DNA of 64,000 bases from Lysobacterales bacterium (GTDB taxonomy: Bacteria > Pseudomonadota > Gammaproteobacteria > Xanthomonadales > Ahniellaceae). This document shows, piece after piece, positions 36,684-45,715 of the stretch. The notes under the pieces were generated by a model that saw nothing but the letters and a program-made list of their open reading frames with translations, searched no databases and was not told where the DNA came from. Numbering within the stretch: the stretch's first letter is position 1; every line of letters begins with the position of its first letter. The stretch is from contig JADKHK010000013.1 of assembly GCA_016721845.1 (NCBI GenBank), forward strand, positions 1,036,501 through 1,100,500. Reading direction: 5' to 3'. Made by a program: the position numbers and the translations under genes.

Positions 36684-37169
36684 TTAGAGCTCAGCCTTGC
36701 CGCGTTTGCGACGGAAATAATTCGTCAGCATTCGGCTGGATTCGTCGGCCAGTACGCCCTCGCTCACCTCGACGCGATGGTTGTGCACCGGCGACGCCAG
36801 CAGGTCGAACACGCTGCCGGCAGCACCAGTCTTGGGATCACGCGCCGCAAAGACGACGCGATGCACGCGCGCATGCACCATCGCCATCGCGCACATCGCG
36901 CAGGGCTCCAGCGTCACGTACAGGGTCGTGCCGGGCAATCGATAGTTCCCTTCGTGCCGACCGGCCATGCGCAACGCGACGATTTCGGCATGCGCACTCG
37001 GATCGCAGTCGCTGATCACGCGGTTCGAACCTTCGGCGATCGCCTGCCCACGTTGATCGACGATCACCGCGCCCACCGGAATCTCGCCATCCCGGGTGTC
37101 GGCGAGCTCGGCCAGATGCAGTGCGTGCTGCATCCAGTGCGCGTCGATCGCGGATTGCGTTGCGGTCAT
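36684..37169 (-). CDS. tadA: tRNA adenosine(34) deaminase TadA
   Basis: Converts A34 to inosine in tRNA-Arg(ACG). 161 residues. Zinc ligands and catalytic Glu lie in S-A-H-A-E-I and T-L-E-P-C-A-M-C. The ATG overlaps the guaA stop (ATGA); a GTG six bases upstream is also in frame but less likely. It ends the guaB-guaA-tadA operon. Confidence 0.96.
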   Translation of the reverse strand: MTATQSAIDAHWMQHALHLAELADTRDGEIPVGAVIVDQRGQAIAEGSNRVISDCDPSAHAEIVALRMAGRHEGNYRLPGTTLYVTLEPCAMCAMAMVHARVHRVVFAARDPKTGAAGSVFDLLASPVHNHRVEVSEGVLADESSRMLTNYFRRKRGKAEL

Positions 37170-38716
37170 TCCCACTCGATCGTCGCCGGCGGCTTGCCGG
37201 AAATGTCGTAGACGACGCGGGAGATGCCGCGGACTTCGTTGACGATGCGGCGCGCGACATGGTCGAGCAGCTCATACGGAAGATGCGCCCAGTGCGCGGT
37301 CATGAAGTCGATGGTTTCTACCGCGCGCAACGCGACCACGGGTTCGTAGGCGCGCGCATCGCCGACGACGCCGACCGAACGCACCGGCAACCAGACCGCG
37401 AAAGCCTGGCTGACACGGTCGTACCAGTCGTGCTTGCGCAGTTCCTCGATGAAGATGGCATCGGCACGGGCCAGCGTATCGGCGGCTTCGCGCGTCACTT
37501 CGCCGAGGATGCGTACGCCGAGGCCCGGTCCCGGGAACGGATGCCGATACACCATCTCGCGCGGCAGGCCGAGTTCGACACCAATGCGCCGCACCTCGTC
37601 CTTGAACAGTTCGCGTAGCGGCTCGACCAGCTTGAGGTGCATGCGCTCGGGCAGGCCACCGACGTTATGGTGCGACTTGATGACATGCGCCTTGCCGGTC
37701 GCGGAACCAGCGGATTCGATCACGTCCGGATAGATCGTGCCCTGAGCCAGAAAGGCGACGCCCTCGAGCTTGTTCGATTCCTCTTCGAAGATCTCCACGA
37801 ACAGACGACCGATGATCTTGCGCTTGGCCTCCGGATCGTCAACGCCCTTGAGTTCGGCGAAGTAGCGATCCGCGGCATTGACGCGGATGACGTTGACGCC
37901 CATGTGCTCCGCCATGGTCGCCATGACCTGGTCGCCCTCGCGATGACGCAGCAGGCCGGTGTCGACGAAGACGCAAACAAGTTGATCACCGATCGCGCGT
38001 TCCAGCAGGGCCGCGACGACCGAGGAATCGACACCGCCCGAGAGCCCGAGCAACACCTTCTGAGTGCCGACGTGGGCGCGCACGCGCGCAATCGCGTCCT
38101 CGATGATGTTGGCGCTGGTCCATTGCGTCGCGCAGCCGCACAGGTCGACGACGAAGCGACGCAGCAATTCGGTGCCGAATTGCGTGTGCGTGACTTCGGG
38201 ATGGAACTGCACCGCGTAAAAGCGGCGCGCTTCATCCATCATCGCGGCGATCGGCAAATCATCGGTCGCACCGATCGTCGCGAAGCCCTCGGGGATACGC
38301 ACGACGCGATCGCCATGCGACATCCACGCGGTGAACGCATCACCCTCGGCCTGCAGCAGCGGATTGGCGCGATCGATGCGGAACCGCGCCAGTCCGAACT
38401 CGCGGTTGTGACCGCTCTCGACCTTGCCGCCGAGCTGTTCGGCCATGGTCTGCATGCCGTAGCAGATGCCGAGCACCGGCACGCCGAGCGCGAACACTTC
38501 GTCCGGCGCACGCGGCGAATTCGCCTCGGTCACCGATTCGGGGCCGCCGCTGAGGATGATGCCGGTCGGAGCAAAATCGGCGATGCGTCCGGCGGCACGA
38601 TCCCAGGCCCAGATTTCGCAATACACGCCGATCTCGCGCACGCGTCGCGCGATCAACTGCGTGTACTGAGCACCGAAGTCGAGAATCAGGATCTTGTCGT
38701 GATGGATATCGGTCAT
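37166..38716 (-). CDS. guaA: GMP synthase (glutamine-hydrolysing)
   Basis: Makes GMP from XMP, ATP and glutamine. 516 residues. The glutaminase domain (about 1-200) has the triad Cys in G-I-C-Y-G-M-Q and His/Glu in F-H-P-E. The ATP pyrophosphatase domain has the P-loop L-S-G-G-V-D-S-S-V. The C-terminal dimerisation domain ends K-P-P-A-T-I-E-W-E. The ATG at 38716 is five bases downstream of the guaB stop; the open frame is longer but lies within guaB. Confidence 0.97.
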   Translation of the reverse strand: MTDIHHDKILILDFGAQYTQLIARRVREIGVYCEIWAWDRAAGRIADFAPTGIILSGGPESVTEANSPRAPDEVFALGVPVLGICYGMQTMAEQLGGKVESGHNREFGLARFRIDRANPLLQAEGDAFTAWMSHGDRVVRIPEGFATIGATDDLPIAAMMDEARRFYAVQFHPEVTHTQFGTELLRRFVVDLCGCATQWTSANIIEDAIARVRAHVGTQKVLLGLSGGVDSSVVAALLERAIGDQLVCVFVDTGLLRHREGDQVMATMAEHMGVNVIRVNAADRYFAELKGVDDPEAKRKIIGRLFVEIFEEESNKLEGVAFLAQGTIYPDVIESAGSATGKAHVIKSHHNVGGLPERMHLKLVEPLRELFKDEVRRIGVELGLPREMVYRHPFPGPGLGVRILGEVTREAADTLARADAIFIEELRKHDWYDRVSQAFAVWLPVRSVGVVGDARAYEPVVALRAVETIDFMTAHWAHLPYELLDHVARRIVNEVRGISRVVYDISGKPPATIEWE

Positions 38717-38721
38717 GGTCC

Positions 38722-40176
38722 CTACTGCATCCGGTAATTCGGCGGTTCCTTGGTGATCGTCACGTCGTGCACGTGCGACTCGCGCATCCCGGCCGCGCTG
38801 ACGCGGACGAACATCGGCTTCGTGCGCATCTCGGCGATCGAGGCGCAACCGACATAGCCCATCGACGCACGCAAGCCACCGGCCAACTGGTGCACGATGT
38901 TGCGCAGCGGACCGCGATACGGCACACGGCCCTCGATCCCTTCGGGCACCAGCTTGTCGGCGTCGGACGCGTCCTGGAAATAGCGATCCTTGCTGCCCTG
39001 CTGCATCGCGCCGAGCGAACCCATGCCGCGATAACTCTTGTAGGACCGTCCCTGGAACAGTTCGACCTCGCCCGGCGCCTCTTCGGTGCCGGCGAACAGG
39101 CCGCCAATCATCACCGCGCTTGCACCAGCGGCAATCGCCTTGCCGATGTCGCCGGAATAACGAATCCCACCGTCGGCAATCAGCGGGATGCGATCCTTCA
39201 ATGCGGTCGCGACCAGGTCGATCGCGGTGATCTGCGGCACGCCGACACCGGCCACGATGCGCGTGGTGCAGATCGAACCCGGGCCGATGCCGACCTTGAC
39301 TGCATCGGCGCCATGATCGGCCAGCGCGATCGCCGCTTCGCCGGTGACGATGTTCCCGCCGATCACGCACAGGTTCGGAAACTGCTTCTTGACCCAGGCG
39401 ACGCGCTCGAGCACGCCCTGCGAATGGCCATGTGCAGTGTCGACGACGATCACGTCGACGCCAGCTTCGACCAGCGCAGACACACGCTGCTCGGTATCGC
39501 CGCCGGTACCGACCGCGGCGCCGACCGCCAGACGCTCGGCCGAATCCTTGGCCGCGTTCGGATTGTCGCGCGCCTTCTGGATGTCTTTCACGGTGATCAG
39601 GCCACGCAGCTTGAACTGCTCGTTCACGACCAGCACTTTCTCGATGCGGTGCGTGTGCATCAACTGCAGCACCTCGTCGTCGCTGGCGCCTTCGCGCACG
39701 GTGACCAGGCGATCCTGCTTGGTCATGATGCGGCTGACCGGTTCATCCAGTTGCGTCTCGAAGCGCAGATCGCGGCTGGTGACGATACCGACCAGATGCC
39801 CGCCCTCGACCACCGGCACCCCGGAGATATTGCGTGCCCGGGTCAGGCTCAGCACATCGCGGATGCTGGTTTCCGGCGCGACCGTGATCGGGTCGCGGAT
39901 GACGCCGGCCTCGAACTTCTTGACCAGGGCGACTTCGGTCGCCTGCTGCTCGACCGTCATGTTCTTGTGGATGATGCCGAGACCGCCGAGCTGGGCCATC
40001 GCGATCGCGAGTCGCGATTCGGTCACGGTGTCCATCGCCGCAGCAACGATCGGCAGGTTCAGCAGCAGGTTTGGCCCCAGGCGTGTCGCCAGATTCACGT
40101 CGCGCGGCAAGACGATGGAATGGGCGGGGACAAGGGAAACGTCGTCGAAGGTCATTGCTTCGGCCAGGATGCGCAT
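38722..40176 (-). CDS. guaB: IMP dehydrogenase
   Basis: NAD-dependent oxidation of IMP to XMP, first step to GMP. 484 residues. The TIM barrel is split by a tandem CBS (Bateman) region at about 95-205. The catalytic Cys is in G-P-G-S-I-C-T-T-R, and the mobile flap and Y-R-G-M-G-S-L-G-A loop follow. ATG at 40176 with GGGAG five bases upstream is preferred over the GTG six bases earlier. Confidence 0.97.
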   Translation of the reverse strand: MRILAEAMTFDDVSLVPAHSIVLPRDVNLATRLGPNLLLNLPIVAAAMDTVTESRLAIAMAQLGGLGIIHKNMTVEQQATEVALVKKFEAGVIRDPITVAPETSIRDVLSLTRARNISGVPVVEGGHLVGIVTSRDLRFETQLDEPVSRIMTKQDRLVTVREGASDDEVLQLMHTHRIEKVLVVNEQFKLRGLITVKDIQKARDNPNAAKDSAERLAVGAAVGTGGDTEQRVSALVEAGVDVIVVDTAHGHSQGVLERVAWVKKQFPNLCVIGGNIVTGEAAIALADHGADAVKVGIGPGSICTTRIVAGVGVPQITAIDLVATALKDRIPLIADGGIRYSGDIGKAIAAGASAVMIGGLFAGTEEAPGEVELFQGRSYKSYRGMGSLGAMQQGSKDRYFQDASDADKLVPEGIEGRVPYRGPLRNIVHQLAGGLRASMGYVGCASIAEMRTKPMFVRVSAAGMRESHVHDVTITKEPPNYRMQ

Positions 40177-40200
40177 GGTCACTCCCGAAAAAGATCGCGC

Positions 40201-40206
40201 ATTTTA
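40201..40206 (-). promoter_or_regulatory. Putative -10 element of the guaBA-tadA operon
   Basis: TAAAAT on the minus strand lies 25 bases before the guaB ATG. The -35 region is GC-rich and not recognisable, and overlaps a GC-rich hairpin sequence. Confidence 0.4.
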
Positions 40207-40271
40207 GCCGCTGGCGCCGGCTCGCGCCGGAGCCCCGGCGCGCTGCCCACGAATTGCCACGACGGCTGGTT

Positions 40272-41552
40272 TCAGTCGATCCAGACCAGCGACAGCGACG
40301 GGAAATAGGTGATGACCAGCACGCAACCCAGCAGCAGCCAGAAGAACGGCAGGCAGGAACGGGCCAGGGTCAGCACCGGCTTGTCGAAACGGTAGCTGGC
40401 GATGAAGAGATTCATGCCCATCGGCGGCATGAAGTAGCCGATTTCCATGTTGGCCAGGAACATGATGCCGAGATGCACCGGGTGCACGCCGTAGTGCATC
40501 GCGATCGGCAGCAGGATCGGCACCATGATGACGGTGGCCGAGAACACATCGAGCATCATCCCGAGCAGGAGCAGGAACAGGTTCAGCAGCAGCAGGAAGG
40601 CCAGCTTGCTGTCGACGTGCGCGCTCACCCATTCGATCAGCCGCGCCGGAATCTCGGCATCGATGATCACGTTGGTCAGCGCCAGCGATACGCCCAGGAT
40701 GAGCAGGATCGCACCCACCAGCATCATCGAATCGCGCAGGACCGACGGCAATCGCACCAGCGAGATCTCGCGCCGCACCACGACGGTGACGAACAACACG
40801 TACAGCGCAACCACGGCGGCGGCTTCGGAGGTCGCGAACACGCCGCCGTAGACGCCACCAATCAGGATGACCGGCAAGGGCAATTCCCAGCGCGCGTCCC
40901 ATACCGCGGCACGCGCTTCGGCCAACGAAAACGGAATATCGTGCGAGCGCTTTGGCGCACGCCACATGCTGTAGGCCGACACGACGGCAATCATCATCAG
41001 CCCCGGCAACACGCCGGCTGCGAACATGTCGTTGATGCTGACGCTGGGCGTGGTGCTGAGCTGTTGCGCGACAATGCCGTACAGGATCAGCGGTACCGAA
41101 GGCGCGAACAGCATGCCGAGGCTGGGTGCCGTGGTGACCACGCCATAGGAAAAACGCTCGGGATAGCCCGCCTGGCGCAAGGCCGGCAGCAGCAACGCAC
41201 CGAAGGCGATGATGGTGACGCCGGAGGCACCGGTGAAGGCGGTGAAGAATGCGCAGACGAGCAGCGCAACGATCGCCAAGCCCCCATGCAACCAACCGAG
41301 CAAAGCCTCGGACAGACGCAACAATCGCTGTGGCGCCTTGCTCTCGCTGAGCAGGTACCCGGCCAGCGTGAACAGCGGAATCGCGATCAGCACCGGCATC
41401 TCGGTGAGACTCCAGAACTGTGCCGCGAGCAGGGTTTCGTCATAACCGGCCGAGTGCAGGCCGAGCCAGGCGACAGCAGCGACCAAGGCAAACAAGGGCG
41501 CACCCAGCGCTGCCAGAAGCAGGATCAGCAACGCAATCAGCAGCGTCGTCAT
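40272..41552 (-). CDS. dctM: TRAP transporter large permease (DctM type)
   Basis: 426 residues with about 12 hydrophobic helices. It is the sodium-coupled transport subunit of a tripartite ATP-independent periplasmic transporter. Family segments include F-T-G-A-S-G-V-T-I-I-A-F-G, S-L-G-M-L-F-A-P-S-V-P-L-I-L-Y-G, and P-P-M-G-M-N-L-F-I near the end. The start overlaps the small permease stop (ATGA). Substrate is unknown; most TRAP systems carry organic acids. Confidence 0.94.
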   Translation of the reverse strand: MTTLLIALLILLLAALGAPLFALVAAVAWLGLHSAGYDETLLAAQFWSLTEMPVLIAIPLFTLAGYLLSESKAPQRLLRLSEALLGWLHGGLAIVALLVCAFFTAFTGASGVTIIAFGALLLPALRQAGYPERFSYGVVTTAPSLGMLFAPSVPLILYGIVAQQLSTTPSVSINDMFAAGVLPGLMMIAVVSAYSMWRAPKRSHDIPFSLAEARAAVWDARWELPLPVILIGGVYGGVFATSEAAAVVALYVLFVTVVVRREISLVRLPSVLRDSMMLVGAILLILGVSLALTNVIIDAEIPARLIEWVSAHVDSKLAFLLLLNLFLLLLGMMLDVFSATVIMVPILLPIAMHYGVHPVHLGIMFLANMEIGYFMPPMGMNLFIASYRFDKPVLTLARSCLPFFWLLLGCVLVITYFPSLSLVWID

Positions 41553-42037
41553 GGCGCCATCACCGATCGTTCAGGTACCGCGAACGCACGCAACGCGAAG
41601 CGCAGCGTCAGCATTCCGAACGCGAACGGGAGGATCAGTTCGGCCCACCAGGTCGGCACCGTGCCGAACAACATCGTGGCCGATTCGCGGTCGATCTCGA
41701 TCAGGCCGAGCGAGGCGCGCAACAGCGCGAACGACATCAACGAGGCGAAGCCGAACGCGAACACGCGCGCGACACGCAGGGCCTTGCCGTGCAGCAACTT
41801 GCCGACCACGTCCAGACTGATGTGCTTGTCGCTGCGCGCCGCCGCGACGGCACCGAGCAAGGCGACCCAGATCACCAGCACGCGCAGCAGCGGGTCGAGC
41901 CAGATCAACCCGTGGTCGAGCAGACGCAACACGATCTGCAGCCCGGACAGCACGATCAGCGCCAAGGCCAGCGCGGCGATCAACACGTTCTCGACGGTGT
42001 TGATGAGCCTGAGCGCACCGCCGATGCCGGATTTCAC
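41549..42037 (-). CDS. dctQ: TRAP transporter small permease (DctQ type)
   Basis: 162 residues with four membrane helices. The segment L-R-V-L-V-I-W-V-A-L-L-G-A and A-A-A-R-S-D-K-H-I-S-L-D-V are typical of DctQ (W..L..G....R....I..D). The start is a GTG overlapping the dctP stop (GTGA); an upstream extension lies inside dctP. Confidence 0.92.
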   Translation of the reverse strand: MKSGIGGALRLINTVENVLIAALALALIVLSGLQIVLRLLDHGLIWLDPLLRVLVIWVALLGAVAAARSDKHISLDVVGKLLHGKALRVARVFAFGFASLMSFALLRASLGLIEIDRESATMLFGTVPTWWAELILPFAFGMLTLRFALRAFAVPERSVMAP

Positions 42038-43047
42038 GGCTTCGCACCTGCCGCCGGCGCCGTTTTGGCCCGATACTCGGCGCGCGCCTGCAGGATGGCG
42101 TCGAGCAACTCCTTCGAAATCTCGTTGTTCGCGAGCATCTGCTTCAAGGTCTGCTCGCCGATGCCGTGCCAATAGCCGATCTCGTCGGCACTCGGCACCT
42201 TGAACACGATGCCCTGCTTGGTCAGCGCAGCGCGTGCTGACTCGTTATCGCGCTTGCCTGCGGCGTCGAGTTCGGCAAACGCCTTCGCGAATTCCTCGCG
42301 CACGATCGGCTGGTCGGCCGCGGTGACGCGATTGAACGCTTTCTGATCGATCGCAAGCACGCCGATCACGTAGGTCAGCGGCAAGTCGACCGCATGCTTC
42401 ACCTTGGTGTGCCACTGGAACGCGATCGCGCCGCTGGTGGTGATGCCGACGGTTTCCAGCAGACCCGTCTGCAACGAGGTGTTGACGTCGCCCAGCGGCA
42501 ACGCGATCGGATTGACCCCGGCCTTTTCGAACGCGACCTGGGCGATGCGGTCGTTCTGCGGCACCCACACCTTTGTCGCGCGCAGATCGTCCTTGTTCGC
42601 GATCGGCTTGGTGCTCATCAGATAGGCAAAGCCGCCGCCGGACAGGCCGACCGCGACCAAGCCGGACTTCTCGAAGCCGGCACGCAGCAGCGGATCGATC
42701 TTGCCGCGCACGTAGTCGACTTCGGCGAGATCGTTGAAGATAAACGGCAAGCTGTAGATGCTGGCGTCGCGATAGATCGGCGACAGCTCGGCCCCGGACA
42801 GCGCCCCGCCCTGCAATTGGCCGAGCTTGATCTTTCGCAACACCGCAGTGTCGTTGCCCATCACGCCACCAGGGAAGAATTTCACCTCGACCCGGCCCGC
42901 GGTCCGGGACTTGATGCTCGCGCCGGCCGCGCGCATTTCCTTCATCCACACCGTGCCTTCCGGCGCCAGCGTGGCGATTTTCAGGGTTTGCGCTTCGGCC
43001 GCGGTGGCGGCCAATGCGACGATCGCGATCATGAGACGCTTCAGCAT
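42034..43047 (-). CDS. dctP: TRAP transporter substrate-binding protein (DctP type)
   Basis: 337 residues. ATG at 43047 with GAGGAAC eight bases upstream. A signal peptide (about 1-19, A-A-E-A) leads to the periplasmic binding fold: L-K-I-A-T-L-A-P-E-G-T-V-W, then F-F-P-G-G-V-M-G-N-D and F-I-F-N-D. It follows the TatT gene by ten bases, so it is a TatP-type binding protein that should work together with TatT. Confidence 0.92.
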   Translation of the reverse strand: MLKRLMIAIVALAATAAEAQTLKIATLAPEGTVWMKEMRAAGASIKSRTAGRVEVKFFPGGVMGNDTAVLRKIKLGQLQGGALSGAELSPIYRDASIYSLPFIFNDLAEVDYVRGKIDPLLRAGFEKSGLVAVGLSGGGFAYLMSTKPIANKDDLRATKVWVPQNDRIAQVAFEKAGVNPIALPLGDVNTSLQTGLLETVGITTSGAIAFQWHTKVKHAVDLPLTYVIGVLAIDQKAFNRVTAADQPIVREEFAKAFAELDAAGKRDNESARAALTKQGIVFKVPSADEIGYWHGIGEQTLKQMLANNEISKELLDAILQARAEYRAKTAPAAGAKP

Positions 43048-43057
43048 CGGGAGTTCC

Positions 43058-43921
43058 TCAGAAATAATCCTTGCCGGATTCGACCAGTTCGGCCGCACGG
43101 CGTTTTGCAATGGTGTTCGACAAGGTCAGGCCGGGAACGTTCGCGTCCGCCGCCAGCACTTCCGCGAGCATGCGGTCATGGGCCTCCTGATCGAACAGGA
43201 GACGCGCGCAGTATTCCGAATTCAGCACCTTCGGTAGCAGATTCTTGCCCGCATCGACGGCATCGGCCGCGGCGAGGCGCTGCTGGCCGCGCGCCGGACG
43301 ACCACCCAGCGATTCAGGACGCAGGCAGTCGAGCACGCCGAGGTAGGCCAGCACATTGCCGTGATCGTGGGCCGGCGACAGCGCGTCGACCCGATTCAGC
43401 AGCGCCTCGATCCGCGGCAGATCGGCGACGCGATCGAAATCGGCGCTGTCGGCGCGAAGCCAGCCGACCCAGCTGGTCGCCAGGATGTAGACGGCATCGA
43501 TGTCGTCCGGGCCGATATGTTCGACGACGAAGGCATTGAAACGATCGAAATCCTTGTCGTCGAACTGGCGGCAAAAAGCGTCGTCACGGGCGCAGATGCC
43601 GCGCTTGGCATAGGCGAAGCTGCGATCGGACAAGCGCTTCACCCGGTCGCCATCGACCACGAAGCCGCCGGCATAGGTGCCATAGAGTTTCGCCGCCGAG
43701 AGCAGCAGCGACGCATTCTGCGGATCGCCTTCGATGAGTCCATCCAGCAGCAGCAGGTAGGCCGGCAGGCCATCGGCAACGGTCTCGATGTCGTCATGGT
43801 TGCTGACGCCTTGCGTGAGACCGGCACTCAGGCCATCGGCGGCGCGCTGGACCAGGGCCGCACAACCGGACAGCGCCACCAGTGCGGCCGCCAGGATCGG
43901 TAGTCGGGGATTCACGGGCAT
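43058..43921 (-). CDS. tatT: TatT-family TRAP-associated lipoprotein
   Basis: 287 residues. Lipoprotein signal with lipobox A-L-S-G-C. The helical body resembles the TatT component described in Treponema, a trimer of TPR-like subunits that binds the TatP substrate-binding protein and may pass hydrophobic ligands. The segment Y-A-G-G-F-V-V-D-G-D-R-V and R-S-F-A-Y-A-K-R-G near residue 100 are typical. It is placed directly before dctP-dctQ-dctM, the order seen in TatPT-type systems. A -10 TACAAT (43948-43953) lies upstream, so it may start its own message after folD. Confidence 0.85.
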   Translation of the reverse strand: MPVNPRLPILAAALVALSGCAALVQRAADGLSAGLTQGVSNHDDIETVADGLPAYLLLLDGLIEGDPQNASLLLSAAKLYGTYAGGFVVDGDRVKRLSDRSFAYAKRGICARDDAFCRQFDDKDFDRFNAFVVEHIGPDDIDAVYILATSWVGWLRADSADFDRVADLPRIEALLNRVDALSPAHDHGNVLAYLGVLDCLRPESLGGRPARGQQRLAAADAVDAGKNLLPKVLNSEYCARLLFDQEAHDRMLAEVLAADANVPGLTLSNTIAKRRAAELVESGKDYF

Positions 43922-43975
43922 GCACGAACCGTTGATCGGGAGCGTGGATTGTAGGCGAGCGAGGATGACAATGGC

Positions 43976-44830
43976 TCAATCGCCCCGCATCTCGGTGGCT
44001 TCGAGGGTGTTCTGCATCAGCATCGCCACCGTCATCGGCCCTACCCCCCCCGGCACCGGGGTGATCCACGACGCTCGTGCCGCGGCGGCCGCGTACTCGA
44101 CATCGCCGGTCAAGGAGCCGTCCGCGAGCCGGTTGATGCCGACGTCGATGACCACCGCCCCCGGTTTCACCCACTCGCCCTTCACCAGGCCGGGTTTCCC
44201 CACGGCCACGGTCAGCAGGTCGGCCTGGGCGACCTGTTCCGCCAGGTCACGGGTAAAGCGGTGGCAGGCCGTGACCGTGGCGCCCGCCAGCAGGTATTCG
44301 AGCAGCAAGGGCCGACCGACATGATTCGACACGCCGACAATCACGGCATGGCGTCCGCGGACGGGTTTGTCGGTGTGCGCGAGCAGGGTCATGATGCCCT
44401 TCGGCGTACACGGGCGCAGTCCTGGCTGACGCAGCGCCAGGCGACCGACATTCTCGGCGTGAAAGCCGTCGACATCCTTGTCCGGGCGGATGCGCTGGAT
44501 CAGGTCGGTGGCGTCGACGTGGGCAGGCAGCGGCAGTTGCACGAGGATGCCATCCACTTCGGGGTCGGCATTGAGGCGGTCGATCAGCGCATAAAGTTCG
44601 GCACTGTCGATCGTTGCCGGCAAGTCGAAGTCCTTGGTCACGAAACCGACGCGCTCACAGGCGCGGCGCTTGTTGCGGACGTAAACGGACGAAGCCGGAT
44701 CCTGGCCGACCAGCACAACCGCCAGACCCGGCCGACGCTGCCCGCGCGTCACCCGCGCCCGCACGCGCCCGGCGATGCCGTTCAGCACCTCGTCCGCGAT
44801 CCGCTTTCCATCGAGAACCCGCGCCGCCAT
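43976..44830 (-). CDS. folD: Bifunctional methylenetetrahydrofolate dehydrogenase/cyclohydrolase FolD
   Basis: Interconverts 5,10-methylene-, methenyl- and 10-formyl-THF with NADP. 284 residues. Catalytic Lys lies in Y-V-R-N-K-x-x-A-C, followed by V-Q-L-P-L-P. P-C-T-P-K-G-I-M and the dinucleotide loop V-G-V-S-N-H-V-G-R-P follow, ending T-P-V-P-G-G-V-G-P-M-T. ATG at 44830 has GGAGG five bases upstream; ATG at 44854 is possible but lacks a site. Confidence 0.96.
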   Translation of the reverse strand: MAARVLDGKRIADEVLNGIAGRVRARVTRGQRRPGLAVVLVGQDPASSVYVRNKRRACERVGFVTKDFDLPATIDSAELYALIDRLNADPEVDGILVQLPLPAHVDATDLIQRIRPDKDVDGFHAENVGRLALRQPGLRPCTPKGIMTLLAHTDKPVRGRHAVIVGVSNHVGRPLLLEYLLAGATVTACHRFTRDLAEQVAQADLLTVAVGKPGLVKGEWVKPGAVVIDVGINRLADGSLTGDVEYAAAAARASWITPVPGGVGPMTVAMLMQNTLEATEMRGD

Positions 44831-44976
44831 CGGACCTCCAGCAAAGGTCGCCATTATCCCCGAGCCCGGCTTGCAAAGTGCAGGCGGTTTGCTGGCGCTG
44901 CCGGACGCAGCGTCATGGTGGCGATCCCGGGGCGAACGCGTGGTTCGCCCCAGTGACCTGACTCAGATCGTCGGAC

Positions 44977-45573
44977 TCATTGCACCGCCGGCACGTAGGG
45001 ATACGGCACGCGCGGCAAAACCGTCTCGAAGCCGTCGATAAACAGGCTGTCCGGACCAACCTCGTCCAAGGTCGTATCGGTGTTGTTGCCCGGCAAACTG
45101 TCGACATAAGGCGTCGTGACCGAAATCGTGGCAGTCGTGGCGATGTCGTCACCCTCCAGCGCCGACCCCGGCACATCCGCGCTGATCAGATAGGCCAAGC
45201 CCGTACCGCCGTTCAGGCTGACGCCATGCGACGGCGCACCATTGCCTCCCGGCGGGCACGACGCGCCCACATCAGCGACGCAGATCCACGAGACATTGGT
45301 CAAGCTGGGCGGCAAGCTGAACACGAATTGGGCAGTGGCAACGTCGGCCCCCACCGTCAGGTTGTCGCCCAAGACCTCGTAGGTGATGCGCTGTCCGGGT
45401 CCGATCTGGCCGGTGATCAAGGCACTGGTGACTACCAGATCGACGCTCAGCGTGTCGTTGTCGGTGATGTTCGCCGTGACATTGGCAATGCTGACGCCGG
45501 TGTAGCCGCCGCCACTCGCACTATGCGTGATCGCGTCGTTCATGGCGGTCACGGTCTGCGCGACATTCCAGTC
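44977..45573 (-). pseudogene. Truncated 3' end of a Calx-beta-type exported protein gene
   Basis: About 198 codons without a convincing start. Recognisable sequence begins D-W-N-V-A-Q-T-V-T and runs through I-A-N-V-T-A-N-I-T-D-N-D-T. These are pieces of a Calx-beta repeat in which the middle strand region is shortened. A DUF11-like beta domain follows (D-L-V-V-T-S-A, A-Q-F-V-F-S-L-P-P-S-L). Near the end is D-S-L-F-I-D-G-F-E-T, the F-x-D-G-F-E motif of exported Lysobacterales proteins, then 14 further residues. Homology starts directly after the tRNA-Arg terminator hairpin, so the gene has lost its 5' part at that point. The 45543 ATG has no ribosome binding site. I read it as a remnant, although weak translation is possible. 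Confidence 0.65.
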
Positions 45574-45576
45574 CGG

Positions 45577-45616
45577 AAAAAAGAAGGGCCATTGAGCGGA
45601 ACCCAATGACCCTTCT
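45577..45616 (-). terminator. Rho-independent terminator of tRNA-Arg
   Basis: On the minus strand a 12-13 bp stem (AGAAGGG core with CCCTTCT, one mismatch) with a short loop is followed by a T run (A run 45577-45582 on the plus strand). It lies 11 bases after the tRNA CCA end. Confidence 0.85.
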
Positions 45617-45626
45617 CGATTTTTAC

Positions 45627-45703
45627 TGGCGCGCCCGGAGGGACTCGAACCCCCGACCACCGGGTTCGAAGCCCGGTGCTCTATCCAGCTGAGCTACGGA
45701 CGC
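45627..45703 (-). tRNA. tRNA-Arg, anticodon UCG
   Basis: 77 bases with encoded 3' CCA. A 7-bp acceptor stem pairs GCGTCCG with CGGGCGC. The D arm has AGCTCAGCTGGATAGAGC, and the anticodon stem CCGGG/CCCGG closes the seven-base loop CTTCGAA (anticodon TCG at 45669-45667). The T arm is GGGGG-TTCGAGT-CCCTC. It reads CGA codons. Confidence 0.97.
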
Positions 45704-45715
45704 ACTGAAACCCGA

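Noticed and set aside
40071..42203. 710-codon plus-strand frame opposite the TRAP genes
   Set aside because: Spans gene boundaries of three well-supported minus-strand genes and has low-complexity Gln/Arg composition.
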